This document shows positions 39,088-52,168 of a DNA stretch of 64,000 nucleotides, piece after piece. The position numbers and the translations under genes are program-made. The stretch is taken from NCBI RefSeq assembly GCF_000002995.4, contig NW_025062475.1, forward strand, positions 5,894,187 through 5,958,186, given 5' to 3'. Below the pieces are notes generated by a model. It was not told the DNA's origin. It searched no databases and saw only the letters and a program-made list of their open reading frames with translations. The stretch comes from Brugia malayi (taxonomy: Eukaryota; Nematoda; Chromadorea; Rhabditida; Onchocercidae). Each line of letters opens with the position of its first letter. Positions within the stretch are counted from its first letter, which is position 1.

Positions 39088-42000
39088 ATGCTACCCTTCG
39101 GTGGACCACCAGCGTTCTCTCCTTTGATAAATATATCACCAAATGCAGCAGCAGCTGCATCACAGGCAACATACTTGCAACAACAAGTTATCATGCCACC
39201 ACTGCAAAGAAGTGAGCCTTTTTATTAGGCAGTTCAATTTAGAAATTATCACAGTTCGACATTCTGTTCACCTAATCTCTATTCCAGTACCGATGATGAC
39301 TGTAAGCTCAGCACCAACACAACTACAGCTTCCCCAAGTATCGGTAACTTCACCTGCTACTACACCACGACCAATGCTTGTTCCACCTCAGATGCAGATG
39401 GAAATAGCTGCTGCAACGCAGTCTCCTCGCACTTCTGTTGGTACAACCCCCGTCACCAGTGATGTACGTATGTTGATAAATAGTAACATATATGATATTC
39501 TCATGTAAGGTATACAAGAAAGAATTGAAATATAATCTTTTCAAAACATTGCAGATTTGGTCCGAACACACAGCATCTGATGGACGCGTGTATTACTATA
39601 ACAAAGTAACAAAGCAATCATCATGGCAAAAACCGGATGAGTTAAAAACTCCCGAGGAGGTATGCGATGAATTTTCTTTCCTGAATACTGCGTACTTTAT
39701 ATAAGTACCACTCTACTTTTTAGAAGAAATTAGCTGTTGCAAAACTATGGCGTGAATACAAAACACCCGAAGGGCGACCTTATTATTATAATATCGAAAC
39801 TAAAGAGACGACTTGGATTTGTCCGAAAGATTTTGATCCAGCAGTTGTAACAAAAGGTGCTTTTCGTAATTATTATCAGGATGTTGAAAAAGATGGTGCA
39901 GGTTCATCACTGTATCACGTTTCCAGATTAATCGAAAAAGCTACACCCACTTCAGTAATATTAGTTCAAAATCTGCATACTATCTTTTGGTCAGCATGTT
40001 AACAAAGAATTCTTTATTCATACTTGGAAAAAACTCGTGGCAATTTTGGAAAATGTTTTCAGTAAAAAGTGGCGTAGAGTCGAAAGGGAGTGATACATCA
40101 AAAACAGAATTGCAGAGTGGTGGAGAATCTGAGTTGGAAAAAGCAGTGCTGGCCACACTAAAGTCGCTTGAACAACCTAATGTAAAACATAGTTTTATCA
40201 AGTGGAATTCAGTGTAATGTGATTTGTAGTTTTTAAATACTCAATCTTCAATGTTTAGGAACAAACAGGGAATGTGAAAGAAGCAGATGCAGAAGATGCA
40301 GAAGAAGAAAAAGATTTAAAACAGAAACAAAGTGATAAATTCCGAGATCTTCTACGAGATAAGGTAAATTAATGCTTTCAATGAAAATAAGTTGGTTGTA
40401 TTAAAAAAAAAATGCCTTTTTTCGTAAACATTCAGTGTTATTTTTCAGTACAATGAAGGGAAGATATCATCTACTAGCTCATGGGAACAAGCAATGAGAT
40501 ATATTCAGCATGATCCTAGATTTCGTATTTTGAATAAAGTGAGTGAGAAAAAGCAGTTATTCAATGCATGGAAAGTGCAGAGGCAAAAAGAAGAGAGGGT
40601 ATGTCTGCGTTTTTTTCCATTGCTAATTTGAGAGATTTTTGATTGTCAACATTTATTTTCATTTCATACTGTTCTTTCGGCCTTTGTAAATTAATAGTGC
40701 GCAATTGCAACTTTGAATACCAACTTGTTGTAGCTCCATTATACAGCAAACTCTTGTGAAGCTGTTAAAGATTTTATCCGAAATACTTATCTTCAGACTG
40801 CACTTCCAAAGTGTATAGTACTTGACTAGAACAATAAATGAGGGAAAAGTACTCTTCTTTAAGCTAAATTACATGTTACTAGAAATGTCATAAAAGTCTA
40901 GAAAGTAGGACAGGTATTTTATTGAACTTTTATTAATATTTTAAATACAAAAATTATTTGAGCATGATCAATTTTTTTTTCTTTTTTACTGCAAAGATTT
41001 CTGTCCGCTTATTCCCCTCTTTTCCAAGATAAGTTTTTTATTCAGCATCACCAAAGCTTTTTGATAGTGCTCATCGTCGTTTAGTTCAGGCCACGTTTTT
41101 CCGATCGTCTTATAAAGGTCGGTGAATTTTTTACAGAGTGATTCCGACTCTTCATTACTGATACTTATAGCCCCCAATGAACGGAACTGCTTATAAAATC
41201 GCCTGAAATAAGCGTAAAATGTCTATAAAAGAGTTGAGATAGACTATAAGGAAATCAAAGAAAGATATGATTCTTTTAATTGTGATTGAACATTTTTTTC
41301 GAGTATGTAATGCTGACGAATTTATGGAGATTTGAAAAGCATAGTGACTCACGCCATAGCGATATCGTCCTTGTAATATAATTTTCTGATCGGAAATGAT
41401 GTATCTGTAGAAGTTTCAGTATGTGGTGGATTAGCTACATACACGTCGTACCATAATGGCCTCTCTTTCCACTTCAATTGTCTGGAACGTAACAGTCCCG
41501 TAACTCTAAAGAAGAGCGAGAAGTTGAAATAGTTTAATTAATTCTTTTAAATTTACATCAAATTCGCATTTATTTAATGGTCGCTTTGTTACATACTTTA
41601 ATTATTAGATAAGTCATAATGCGATGAAATTTATCTAATAATATGATGTAATGTTACATCTGCGGATTAATATCTAAATAACTGTAATATTTAAATAATC
41701 TGTAAAATATTTTTTTTTTTTTGAATACCTGTAATATTTTTTTTTAAATAACATATTTAAATAACCTGTAAAAGATCGACCCAGCAGTTTCCTTTCGAAC
41801 AAAGTGTTGCGCCATCCTGTTTTCTTTGCTTCTTGAAAGACTTAGAAAGTGGGTAAATGATTACGGCATAATTTTAAATATGTGAAACTCCTTACAACTT
41901 CTCTGGATATTATGTGAAATTAATATAGACCTATGGTTGCTAAAAATAGCAAATGGTGTGAAGTGTTGGAAAGATGCCGGTCGGTTAAAGTTATTGAGAT

Positions 42001-45000
42001 GAAAAGTTTCTGATTCTACTGACTGGGAAGACCAGCCAGGTAGCTCTTAGTAGGTTAGCAGATGGAAAGTCCAAAATGTGAAGTTCAGGTTTTGATGTGT
42101 TTCTTAGCTGGAAGACTGCCAATATACGCAAACTTCATCGCATGAACAGCTCCAATTATTGCAGCGAAATGAACATTTGAAATATTTAATTTTATTACTT
42201 CTGCTTGACATTCAAGGATGAGAAACGTCTCGCTATCAAAAAAGCAAAAGAGGATTTGGAGGAATGGTTGCAGAATAATTCAAAGGTACGACCAACTATG
42301 CGTTACTCCAAAGCAGAAATACTTTTTGCTGATGAACCTATCTGGAAAGCTGTACATGAAGGTGAACGAAAAGAGATTTTTGCGGATGCATTAGTAAGTT
42401 TAGCCAGTTGCTATTATGTAGAATATGTTTTCCACCTTTGTATACTTTGTATTCATTTATTTTTTAACAATTCGCTAGGCTAATATGCTATCCAACTGAT
42501 GTTTGAATTATGTGTTTGACGACGAATTGTAGACTTATTTCAAGAGTTATTGAAGGTGTTTTCGACTTGCTATCGTATTTTTGTTAGAGGATCACGGAGA
42601 TTGTCGGAATAGTCTTATTATGATACTATAAATATATATTTTTATGGATTTCAAAAAATTTACGTTTTCAAACACTTTCTTTTTTTACATAGAACTCTTT
42701 GTAGGAGTTCATAGACAAACGTGAAAAAGAAAATGCGAAAGCTATCCGCCGTAGAAATGTTCAAGCTCTGGCTGATATTCTGGAAGGAATGGAAGAAATA
42801 ACTTATCGGACAACTTGGGCGCAAGCTCAGCGTCTTCTTATTGAAAATCCTTCATTTGCCAATGATAGCACATTACAGAGTGAGTTATATTGAATTTTAC
42901 TGCTGTTAAGCTTATATCGTCCGAAATTGAAATCTTTTGTTACAATTGGAATGCTTATGGGAATTTTTATTTATGTTTTTTTTTTTTTTTTTTTTAATAG
43001 GTTTTTTACGCTGATATTTTTGTTAATATGCGATTGAAATTTTGAGATAATGTAAAATTGATTATTCTGATCGGAATTGTTTAGATATGGACAAAGAAGA
43101 TGCCCTCATTGTTTTTGAAGAACATATACGGACGGCAGAAAAGCATTATTTAAAAGAAAAGGACATGGAAGAGCGTCGAAGGCGTCGACAAGAAAGGAAG
43201 ATACGTGAAGCTTTCCAAGCTTATTTAGTGGAACTACACAAACGAGGTTAGTTCTTTCCGAATTAATTACTTTTTTTCATTTTATCAGAGCACATGAAGG
43301 TCAATTATTATTGTGGATTGCTAGTGATAGCTTTTTGGTGTTTTTAGTTATTAATATTTCTTGTCATTTTTTGGAAAAATGTTTAACTGCAGGTGAATTG
43401 ACTTCAATATCATTATGGAGTGAACTGTATCCTGTTATTTCTGCTGACTCGCGTTTTGATAATATGTTGAAACAGTCGGGTAGCACACCATTAGATTTAT
43501 TCAAATTTTACGTTGAGGATTTGAAAAGTCAGTTTGGTCAAGATCGACGAGTGATAAAAGAAATTTTAAAGGTAGTCAGGGTTCTATATTTTTGAAGTGC
43601 TGGAAAATTTTTTGTCCAGTCAGATTATGAGTTATAATTGCAGGATCTGAATGTTACAGTCGAAGTAGGCACAACTTTTGATCAACTTTGCAAGTGGGTA
43701 TCATCTGATGAAAGAGGTAAAACCGTTGATCCGGGTAACATGAAACTTTGTTATAATTCCTTGGTAGAAAAAGCAGAAGCTAAGGAAAAAGAACAGGAGC
43801 GTGAGGAAGCAAGAAAGGTTGGATATGGATAAATTTAGAGATGAATTAATAGAAATTAAATGACATAATTAACTAAGTGAATGACCAGTAAGAAAATTGC
43901 TGCTTTCATTTCGGAATGAAATATAAGGTAATATACATTCAGTGCTAAGTTAAGTGAAATATATAACTTATGGTCAGGTCATAGCAAGTGTGATGAGCAA
44001 CAAAAAAAGAATCCCACAAACAGAAGAAATTGTACTTTTTTTCCGCATATTTACAGAGAAGGCGGCATGAAACAGCATTTCGAAACATCCTACGAACTTT
44101 GGTTCCTCCTGTTGAACCGAACTCACAGTGGGAAGTTATACGACCAAAAATTGAAAACGAAGAAGCGTTTATTGCAGTTGAAACTGAGCAGCTTCGAGAG
44201 AAATTCTTTAATGTGATTGTTTTTTTTTTTTTTTTTCTTTTAATTTTTTTTTTAAATAATTGAGTTTTTTTATGTATACCAAATCGCAGGAAACTATATG
44301 CTTTAATGTGGCTTAAGTTTTGACTAATATTTAAGTGCGAAAGCGATGTCTTTTTTTTCTTTCTCTTTAAATCGAATATTTGGTGGCTGAATGTATAGAA
44401 TTGTTGGTTCCAAATTATAGGATTATCTCCAAAATCTGGCAGAAGCTTGTGGTCATCATCATGGTTCATCAAAAAAGAAAAAGAAAGATAAGAAAAGACG
44501 CCGAAAGGAAGAGGTAATGACTTGCTTATTTATTGTACTTTTTTGTTACCTACTTTTTTTTTCCTTCCTACATTTTGATGAAATTACAAATGATTTATGC
44601 ACTTAAGAAAGACAGCGAAACAGAAGGCGAAGCAAGACCGAAAAAAAAAAAGAAACATCATAAATCGGATATAAGCGATGAAGAAAGAGGTGATTCTTTA
44701 TTATGTTTCACTTTATTTATAAGTCTGATATATCTTGATATTTTCTAAGAAGAACCAAACGCTTCAACAAAATGATATATTTGCGATCTTTTTTTTTTTT
44801 CAAATTGTCCTCCCACTAATTTTGTTTTGAAATTTCATTTTATGAGTATGGCGAATTACAGGAGCAGAGCGAAAGCGTAGAAAAAAGAAAAAACGGCTAC
44901 ATTCAAAATCTTGCTCAAGATCGCAGTCTGTTGTGAGTACTGATTTTCATGTGTTTTGTTCTACTTATCATGACAAGTGTCTCTTATATGTATAATTTAT

Positions 45001-45232
45001 AGGAATTTATTGAAAAGCAGTGCAGAGGAGAAGATTCTCCGCTACATCAGGCAAGTTGTTGTTAGTCTTACATTTTATATTTATATTTAAGAATTCCATT
45101 AGCTGCGCCACATTTTGCGATTAATTAATTTTTTAGAATGGAAGTAATGAGTCAGAATTAAGTGAAGGCGAGTTGGAACGGAGACGGAAATTTTTGCTGA
45201 ATAAACTGGACGTATCTCCTCAGTCATCCTAA
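39088..45232 (+). CDS. prp-40: pre-mRNA processing factor 40 (WW and FF domains)
   Basis: Eighteen exons: 39088-39211, 39288-39463, 39555-39659, 39724-39856, 40063-40181, 40259-40363, 40449-40598, 42217-42393, 42705-42879, 43085-43246, 43393-43571, 43644-43817, 44057-44212, 44421-44513, 44608-44689, 44862-44932, 45003-45050, 45137-45232. Phases agree; 774 residues. An Ala/Gln/Pro-rich start is followed by WW1 (about 101-135, [20 protein letters not shown]) and WW2 (138-175, [16 protein letters not shown]), then about six FF domains between 245 and 650 and a Lys/Arg/Ser-rich tail. In the family, WW domains bind proline-rich branch-point proteins and FF domains bridge to U1 snRNP and the Pol II tail, so it pairs splice sites in the nucleus. 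The penultimate intron uses a GC donor. Intron 7 (1.6 kb) carries mrps-23 on the other strand. Confidence 0.96.
40918..40934 (-). terminator. candidate poly(A) signals, mrps-23
   Basis: Two AATAAA hexamers in the minus-strand sense at 40934-40929 and 40923-40918, shortly after the mrps-23 stop and still within the prp-40 intron. Confidence 0.6.
40986..41815 (-). CDS. mrps-23: mitochondrial small-subunit ribosomal protein S23, nested antisense
   Basis: Minus-strand exons 41815-41766, 41505-41353 and 41202-40986 join in phase to give 139 residues. The start reads [20 protein letters not shown], followed by [15 protein letters not shown], matching the conserved N-terminal block of MRPS23 (human has GVLKEKPLWFDVYDAFPP at the same place, from memory). 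A basic Arg-rich start fits mitochondrial import. It lies wholly inside prp-40 intron 7, between exons ending at 40598 and starting at 42217. AATAAA signals occur on its strand at plus 40918-40923 and 40929-40934, 52-63 nt after the stop. An acceptor-like CAG lies 1 nt before the ATG. Confidence 0.9.
45051..45136 (+). other. GC-AG intron in prp-40
   Basis: The exon ends CAG|gcaagt and the next begins after ttttttag. Reading through meets TAG after five codons, and no GT donor nearby keeps the frame, so a GC donor is the only model that preserves the conserved-looking acidic tail ([15 protein letters not shown]). Confidence 0.8.
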
Positions 45233-46036
45233 TTATATTTATTGTATGTTTTGAGAGTCAGAAGTGAAAAATAGTAATTTATTTTGTGGCAAGAAAAAAA
45301 AATGGGAGGTCAAAATAGCTGCGAATTTGAGTTAAAGCTGAGTATTTATGAATAAAATTTGATTACTGCACTTTATTTTTTCATCCTAATTTCTGGAGAG
45401 CTCCTACCTATGTACTTCTACTAACTTTATGAAATAGTTACCATTATCTATTTACCACTAACTTTATGACAATTATTGAAACATTTTTTTTACTGCTTTG
45501 CATTTGTATGAATACTATTGCAATACCGTACTGTGTGTTTTGTTTTGCTTGCTTTTCAATGGACCAAAGTTTGATTTCGTTGATTGTTAATAAATGTAAA
45601 GTTTGGCGCCTATAAGGTTCACATTATCTTATGGTTTGATCGTATCTGTAATAACTGCTGCACTATTTTCTGACCAGAAGTTGATAAGCTATATTTAAGT
45701 TTGTTTTTGTAACTTCAAAAATTTTACTGCTGCTCAGATGCGCATTATTTTTGTCAGAATTTACACTGGAAATGTTAGAATTTGATACATAATCTGAGTA
45801 AAGTTTGTAGGGAGAATGATTAGCATACAGTAAATGAAAGGAAATAAAGTTTAGTAAAAAGGATTCAAATCAGAGCATGATTTCGGGAAGCTCTAAAATA
45901 TCATTTAGTACTTGAAAAATACATTTTTTTCTATGTGCTTGAAAATATTTATACCATGTAATGTTTACAATTCTACTAATTGTAACTTTACTGTTTAGGA
46001 CTTTCATTTTCCTTGTTCTTTACTACTGAGCTAAAT
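45233..46036 (+). other. spacer between prp-40 and trpp-3
   Basis: 0.8 kb; AATAAA at 45351-45356 is a good prp-40 poly(A) signal (119 nt after the stop). No gene seen in the rest. The distance is larger than typical C. elegans operon spacing, but shared transcription cannot be excluded. Confidence 0.6.
45351..45356 (+). terminator. poly(A) signal, prp-40
   Basis: Canonical AATAAA 119 nt downstream of the prp-40 stop codon. Confidence 0.65.
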
Positions 46037-47500
46037 ATGTCGAAACAGACCAAATTCCCGATGGGGATCGACTCGAAAAAGGTATATTTTTTTGTAAGAC
46101 AGAAAGTAGGAGTGGAGAAGAAGATCATCAAGGTAAAACAGGAATGTTATTGATATGTTTTAGATATATTTGGGATATACTGTGATTTATTTGGAACAGT
46201 TATTAATCAAGTTGTTCAGCGGGTTGTAGGCGCATAGGTAGAATGCTAGCTAAGAATGGTACTGTTAACTTATGCGCCTTTGGTCTAAAAAAAGAGATTG
46301 TACCAAAAAAGAGGAAACAGTACTATTCTTTTAAATCATTTTTAGATTAGTGGTGAGCTATTCACCCTTACGTATGGCGCTTTGGTGGCGGAACTACTTC
46401 GGGATTTAGAAAGCCCTCTGGCGGTTAGTTTCACAATATTTCCCCTAATCTATTTCTTTCTTTGTTTTCTTCATAGTTTTTGATTCATAATTTAGTAATT
46501 CAGGTTAACCGACAATTGGACAAAATGGGCTATAATATAGGATTACGATTAGCCGATGATTTATTAGCAAAAAATTCTCAAATTCAGCGTTGTACAGATA
46601 TGCATCAAGTTGCAGATGTGCTCGCAAAAGTCGCTCTTCGCAGTTATCTGGGTGAGAAAAAGTTTTGGAAAATTTTTTCTTGTGGAATGTTGTCGCTTTT
46701 TATTCCATTCAATTTCATGCAAAATTATTGTATCGAAACTGTTAATGTTTTCAACTAATTTCTACATCCATTTCTCTGAGTGGTCATTATTTTTATGAAG
46801 CTTCTACTGCTTTTTAGGAGTAACCGCGCAAGTGTCAAATTGGAATGCTCGTAATGACGAATTCTCGCTTGTCCTTGAATCAAATCCTTTAGCAGAATTT
46901 GTTGAAGTCCCACCTGAATTAGCACAAGATCTTAGGTTGGTATTAATTGATGTGATATTTATTTCTTTTATTCCGGACAGTTTATTTAATGGGAAGTGAA
47001 AAATTTGCAATGAATATTTAATTGGTAGGTTAATGATAATTGGTTGGTTTTGTCAGATCTGGGGGTTAGTAGAAAGAAATATAATATGTATATTTGTTTC
47101 TTTTATCATATGCATAAAACAAAAATATATTGAAATCCATGTGATGAGCGTTGTCCGGTAATGGATGACAGCCTGATAAAAAACATAAATTCAGCAAAAG
47201 CCATAAAGCAAGACGAAGAAATGAACTTTAAAAAAAAAATTATCCTAAAAAGTCATTCTAATTGAATTAGAGAAGGGAGAAACTGAATTATAAGCCATTT
47301 TTTTTTTTTCAGTTTATCTTCATGTGAAATAGCAAATTTTAAGGTATTCACAAATACTTTGTGGGGCAATACGAGGAGCTTTGGAAATGATGCACATGGA
47401 AGTGCAAACATTTATTCTGCAGGAACACAGTCAGAGTGTTGAGATTAGAGTAAAATTCATTCGAATACTGGAAGAATCAGTCCCACCAGGAGATGATTAG
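46037..47500 (+). CDS. trpp-3: TRAPP complex subunit 3 (Bet3)
   Basis: Five exons: 46037-46081, 46346-46423, 46504-46651, 46818-46935, 47344-47500; phases agree, 181 residues, the family's usual length (human about 180). Diagnostic stretches include ELFTLTYGALVAELLRD near residue 20, NRQLDKMGYNIGLRLADDLLA near 45, DEFSLVLESNPLAEFVE near 105 and CGAIRGALEMMHMEV near 135. Bet3 is the core TRAPP subunit, palmitoylated on a conserved cysteine in the family, and helps activate Rab1 at ER-Golgi membranes. The cysteine in RCTDMHQVADVLAKVA sits where that residue is expected. The first exon is only 15 codons; an acceptor-like AG lies 6 nt before the ATG. Confidence 0.95.
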
Positions 47501-49611
47501 TTTTCTGGTTATTATATTACTTACGTATCCCCTCTAGCTTTGTCATACGTTGGAAATCTTGCTTTTATAATTTTCCATTGTATAAAGCACTGTTTTTGTC
47601 TATGAATGGTCACTTCATTCCTTCTCTTTATTTTGGTCGTCATATCTAAGGTCTACCCGCTAAGCTCACCCAGTTTAAGTTAGTGTTATGCATTGATATA
47701 AATTTTGCTTGCTGTCGAGAATTTGCAAATCCTTGAATGTTTAAGTGTTAGCCCGAATTGCTCCTAAAATTACAGATTTCGGAGAATTGTTTTCTTTTTT
47801 TTTTTTTTTTGACTTTCGATGTCATTGGATTTGAAGATATCAGAAAAGTTTCGAAACGATTCTTCTGGCTTATTGTAATTAACAGACGGGATCTTCGTTC
47901 CTCATTATGCTGCAGCAATTATTTTTTTTGAAACTTCGTATCGCGAGATGGAGGGAGAGTTGTGTGTGTTAACTTTTATTCAAAATTAAATAAGAATTAT
48001 GAGCGCATCAAAGCCAAGTCTTTTTTTTCTTGACATTACACACCACAATTTCTAATTATAGATCTGCCTCCCCCTTTCCCCTCCCCTCCATCTATCTATT
48101 TTCTGGCTATACTATCCATGATTTGGGAAGATTTGATCCAACCATTAGCAAAACATTTTTTCTCTCTCACTTGAAGTGGGGTCTGTTGATGGCAGAAGTT
48201 CATATAAAAGGGAAATGGAAAATCAGAGAGATTGGCTTCGTTATTTGATGAGATGATTTAGATAGCTTGCCTGCATTAGCTCTCTATGTGAATTGATCCA
48301 ACATAAGTGAGATGAAAAGCATTTGGAACAGCGAAACATCAGCGGGAAGCGATGTTTAACTGTGAACCTTTTGTTTCACTATGTGCAGAACAGTATGCAA
48401 TAACTGTGAGCTGATACAAAATAATGTTGAGTAGAAACCAATGTCGAAGTCTCGGAATAGTATTTGCTGAGTAAAATTGATATACTAGAGGAGAAGGACG
48501 AAGTTTCAAGGGTGATGCTTTGGTCTATGGCTTTAGGTTGGTTGTAGAAGATGGAGGTCGTTGCTAATGTTTATTCCTCTAAAACAAAATCTTAATAAAC
48601 AAGCGGTCTCCTTATTTCACCCTTACAGAATAATCAACAGATGAAGTAACACTAGCAGTAACCACAAATCACACCTCTTTAGCACCTTTTGTCAGTGAAG
48701 TGACCTTGTAGCACTGACTTTTACTGCAGACACATGGCTGAAAATGGAAGTGCAAGCTATCTAGCTGCAGGAAGCTGGAAGGGTCCTGAGATGTTGCTAC
48801 TACCTCAGCGTACGGTAGATAGGATGTGTCATCGTTTTGATCGAATGACTCTGTCTATGGTGTACTGTTGATGGTACACCAGTGATTCTGTTCGGGTAGG
48901 TAGCAGCGGCAGCAGCTAACCACTAGAATCTGTGAGCAGTGCGTGTCAACGTGCTCTGAATATGTGGGAGAGTTAGTGGTCCGTGGGTAGATTTTGAGTA
49001 CTTCTTGTGATATCGATTGTCGAAGCGGTCTTAAAAATATACCATGATGCGTCTTGCATAGCTTATGTTGTGTTCAGAAGCGTACGATTTGGTATGGATC
49101 TACATGTTTAAATTCTTGAACACTAGCCTCAGTTGATATGCCGTAGATATTTTGAAGGAGGTAGGATAGGATAGGAAGGTTAGCGTTCGAACTCCTCTGC
49201 TTCCACTAGACATCTCAGTGAATTGTTGAGTTATACTTTTCTGCTCTCGGTTATACTTTGTTTAGACTGAAAAGGAAGATTTTCATAGTGGCTTGAACGT
49301 TATGGACAGTTTATGCTGACAGTGAGCTCTACTAATTATGGTAGTAATTACGTTCAGCATAATTAGCAGGATATTTAAATTTTCATGTGAATCTGTGGTT
49401 AACTGTAAAGCATTTACATTAAAAGTTGTCTCCAGTTATATTTTTTGAATCGATTTTTAAATACTTAATGACTTCTAAAGCGTTACACTTTCTAGCGTCC
49501 TATTCATCATGAATTTTTCTTTTCATTTTAATAAAGCTTGGATTAAGGATATATTCGCATTTTAGCACATTTTCTGTACGATAAAACAAATTCAGAATTA
49601 CTGTAAGAGAA
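47501..49611 (+). other. spacer between trpp-3 and rpn-6
   Basis: 2.1 kb with no supported gene. The 72-codon frame at 48030-48248 has no splice support. A GC-richer part at 48480-49260 contains an 11-nt match to the complement of the let-7 seed at 48797-48807. No canonical AATAAA was found close after the trpp-3 stop. Confidence 0.5.
49594..49595 (+). promoter_or_regulatory. candidate trans-splice acceptor, rpn-6
   Basis: The sequence caaattcag ends 16 nt before the ATG at 49612. Confidence 0.45.
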
Positions 49612-52168
49612 ATGTCTGGCGGTACTGCCATGGATACGATGTCATCTGCACCTCATATGAATGAAGATAACGCTATACGTTATCTCACAAGCTTTGGTAA
49701 AAATTGACTTTTCAAGAAGCTTTTTGTCTTCGATTTATATCAAATCTCGTAGCGGTTGTTTGGTGGGTACATTATTCCCTGCTGTAGACATGAACTTTGT
49801 ATAAATAGCTTGGTCTGTCACTATTCAGAACCACACTTGCTTTCATTGGATGAATAGTGCAAAATTGATTGAAAGGATATTTCACCTATTTCTAGAAAAC
49901 CGACAAAATAATAGGATACCTACTTAGGCTTTGTGGTTCGAAATCCGCGTACTGTTGTTAACTTCCGAAACTTGAATAAACTTAAATTTGATTGTAATAA
50001 AATGGCAAAAATTGCGTGAACATTTTATTCATTGATAAATACCATCTTGCATAAGCAGTAAATATTGATATACAAAGTAATTTTCTTTTATGACATTTGA
50101 AAACTTTTGCAGTAAAATCACCAGTGAATGATGAGGCAGATATCAAAAAGAAAGAAGAGTCAATTATGGAGCTGGGTAATATGCTGGCGAAGAATAAACG
50201 TACTCAAGAATTGCGCAAAATGATTGAAAATACTCGTCCATTTTTAGTATCATTAGGCAAGGCAAAAGCGGCCAAGCTTGTTCGGAATTTGGTCGATCTA
50301 TGTCTTATGATTGATAATCAAGATGGAGACATCAAGGTAATCTGTTTCTAAAAGAATCAATAACGAAGTACTGGATTTTCTTTTGCATTTTGTGCCTCTT
50401 CCTATCAGCAAAACGTTGCGAGGTAGTCGAGAGTTTGTGGTCTTGGAATAACAATCGAACATTCAAAAGAGATAAGGGTCATCTATAAAAATTTTTCTTT
50501 GATAAGATGATTTTCTCCTCACTTTTGATGATATATTTGCAAGGTTGATCTATGCAAAGAATGTATACAATGGGCTACCGAACAAAATCGAACATTCTTG
50601 CGACAGACATTGCAGGCTCGTCTTGTTCGTCTTTATAACGATCTTCGCAGATTCACTCAAGCACAACAGTTAGGTATATAAGTTTTGCATTTCTTGAATT
50701 CTAATACCGTTTTTTGTAACTAATCGCATAATTAGTCACTATACATTTTAGCAAATCAGTTGGTTCGCGAACTAAAGAAAGTCGATGACAAAGATGTGAT
50801 TGTTGAGGTACAACTGGAAGAAAGCAAAGCCTGCTACCATTTAGGGAATCTGTCAAAGGTTGCTATATGGTATTTCCAAATCACTTTTCATTGTTAACAT
50901 CTTAACTAACACATATAACTTCGATTTTATGTCTTCATCACTTTTCTAATTACTTAATGCTTCGTCAACAGTATGTGGTAAATGGTGATATATCAGAGAG
51001 AAGACAAGCTGTTTAAGTTTTGAAAGCATCTCTAGAGCATCTGAAAAATTTTTTAATTTTTGCTCTTAATGAATTTCTTCTAGGCTAGAGCTGCTTTGAC
51101 ATCAGCAAGGACAACAGCAAATTCAATTTACATGCCTCCCCGCATGCAGGCTGCGCTTGATATGCAATCTGGGATTTTGCATGCTGCTAGTGAACGCGAT
51201 TTTAAAACTGCTTATTCGTATTTTTATGAAGCCTTCGAAGGATATGACACTGTTAATGATAAACAAGATGCTATACGTGCCCTTAAGTATATGCTTTTGA
51301 GCAAGGTTTCATTTTACAGACTTCCATCTTTAGATGTTAGTTTTGCAGCATCTTATTGGATATACTGATTATATATTTGTTTTCTCTGCACTTTTTCTTA
51401 TGATGTTTCAAAGTGAACGTTGTCACAGTAATATTCTTCAGATAATGCTTGATTCACCGGAGGAAGTCTCAATAATTTTATCGGCAAAGCTAGCGCTTAA
51501 ATATAGTGGATTAGATTTAGATGCCATGCGTGCAGTTGCTGAGGCTGCCAAAAAACGGTCATTGGCTGACTTCAATGCTGTATGTTTGATCTTTAATAAT
51601 TTTATATTTGTTTTTATGAGTTACACAATGTTTAAATTACTTTTTCAGGCATTTGGAAGCTTTCGTGATGAGCTACAATGTGATGCTGTTGTGAAGAAAC
51701 ACTTTAATTCTTTAAGTGATAGTATGCTCGAAAAAGATTTATGCCGGATAATTGAACCATATTCCTATGTCCAACTTGAACACATTGCTTCAAAAATTGG
51801 GCTTACTAGGGATAAAGTGGAGAAGAAGTTGTCACAAATGATACTGGATAGGAAGTTCTCAGGTAATCATATAAACATATTTCATGAATCAAAGTTTTCT
51901 GCTAGCATTCTAATTTGTGTCTAAATTGGATATTATTTGTAGGAAGCTTACATCAAGGCGAAGGTATGCTGATTGTGTATGATCTTGCTCCTATGGATAA
52001 AACATACGAAGCAGCAGTGGAAGCCATTCATGCTATGAGTGAAGTAAGATTTGTTTGAAATGCATTTGATTGTTTCTGGATTGGAATATTCGGTAAATTT
52101 TTTTTATAATTAAGAAATTGCTACAGGTTGTGGATGCATTATACCAGCGGGTGAAGAAATTAAGATAA
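49612..52168 (+). CDS. rpn-6: 26S proteasome lid subunit RPN6 (PSMD11)
   Basis: Nine exons: 49612-49696, 50113-50336, 50544-50673, 50752-50858, 51084-51305, 51442-51579, 51649-51862, 51943-52043, 52127-52168; phases agree, 420 residues against 422 in human PSMD11. The first 290 residues form the helical solenoid ([23 protein letters not shown] block near 75, [17 protein letters not shown] block near 225, [11 protein letters not shown] at the repeat end). The C-terminal PCI domain includes [20 protein letters not shown] and [14 protein letters not shown] near 310-350, ending in the helix [13 protein letters not shown] that joins the lid helical bundle. In the family, RPN6 clamps the lid to the core particle and ATPase ring. 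No oddities. Confidence 0.97.

Noticed and set aside
43945..44472. 175-codon minus-strand frame
   Set aside because: Antisense shadow of prp-40 exon 44057-44212 and poly-T intron sequence (poly-Lys in translation).
48030..48248. 72-codon plus-strand frame between trpp-3 and rpn-6
   Set aside because: Starts in a T-rich run, no domain or splice support, probably 3' UTR or spacer.
48840..48890. Short hairpin around GGTGTAC/GTACACC as a possible ncRNA
   Set aside because: Only a 7-bp stem, within chance expectation, with no flanking conserved element.
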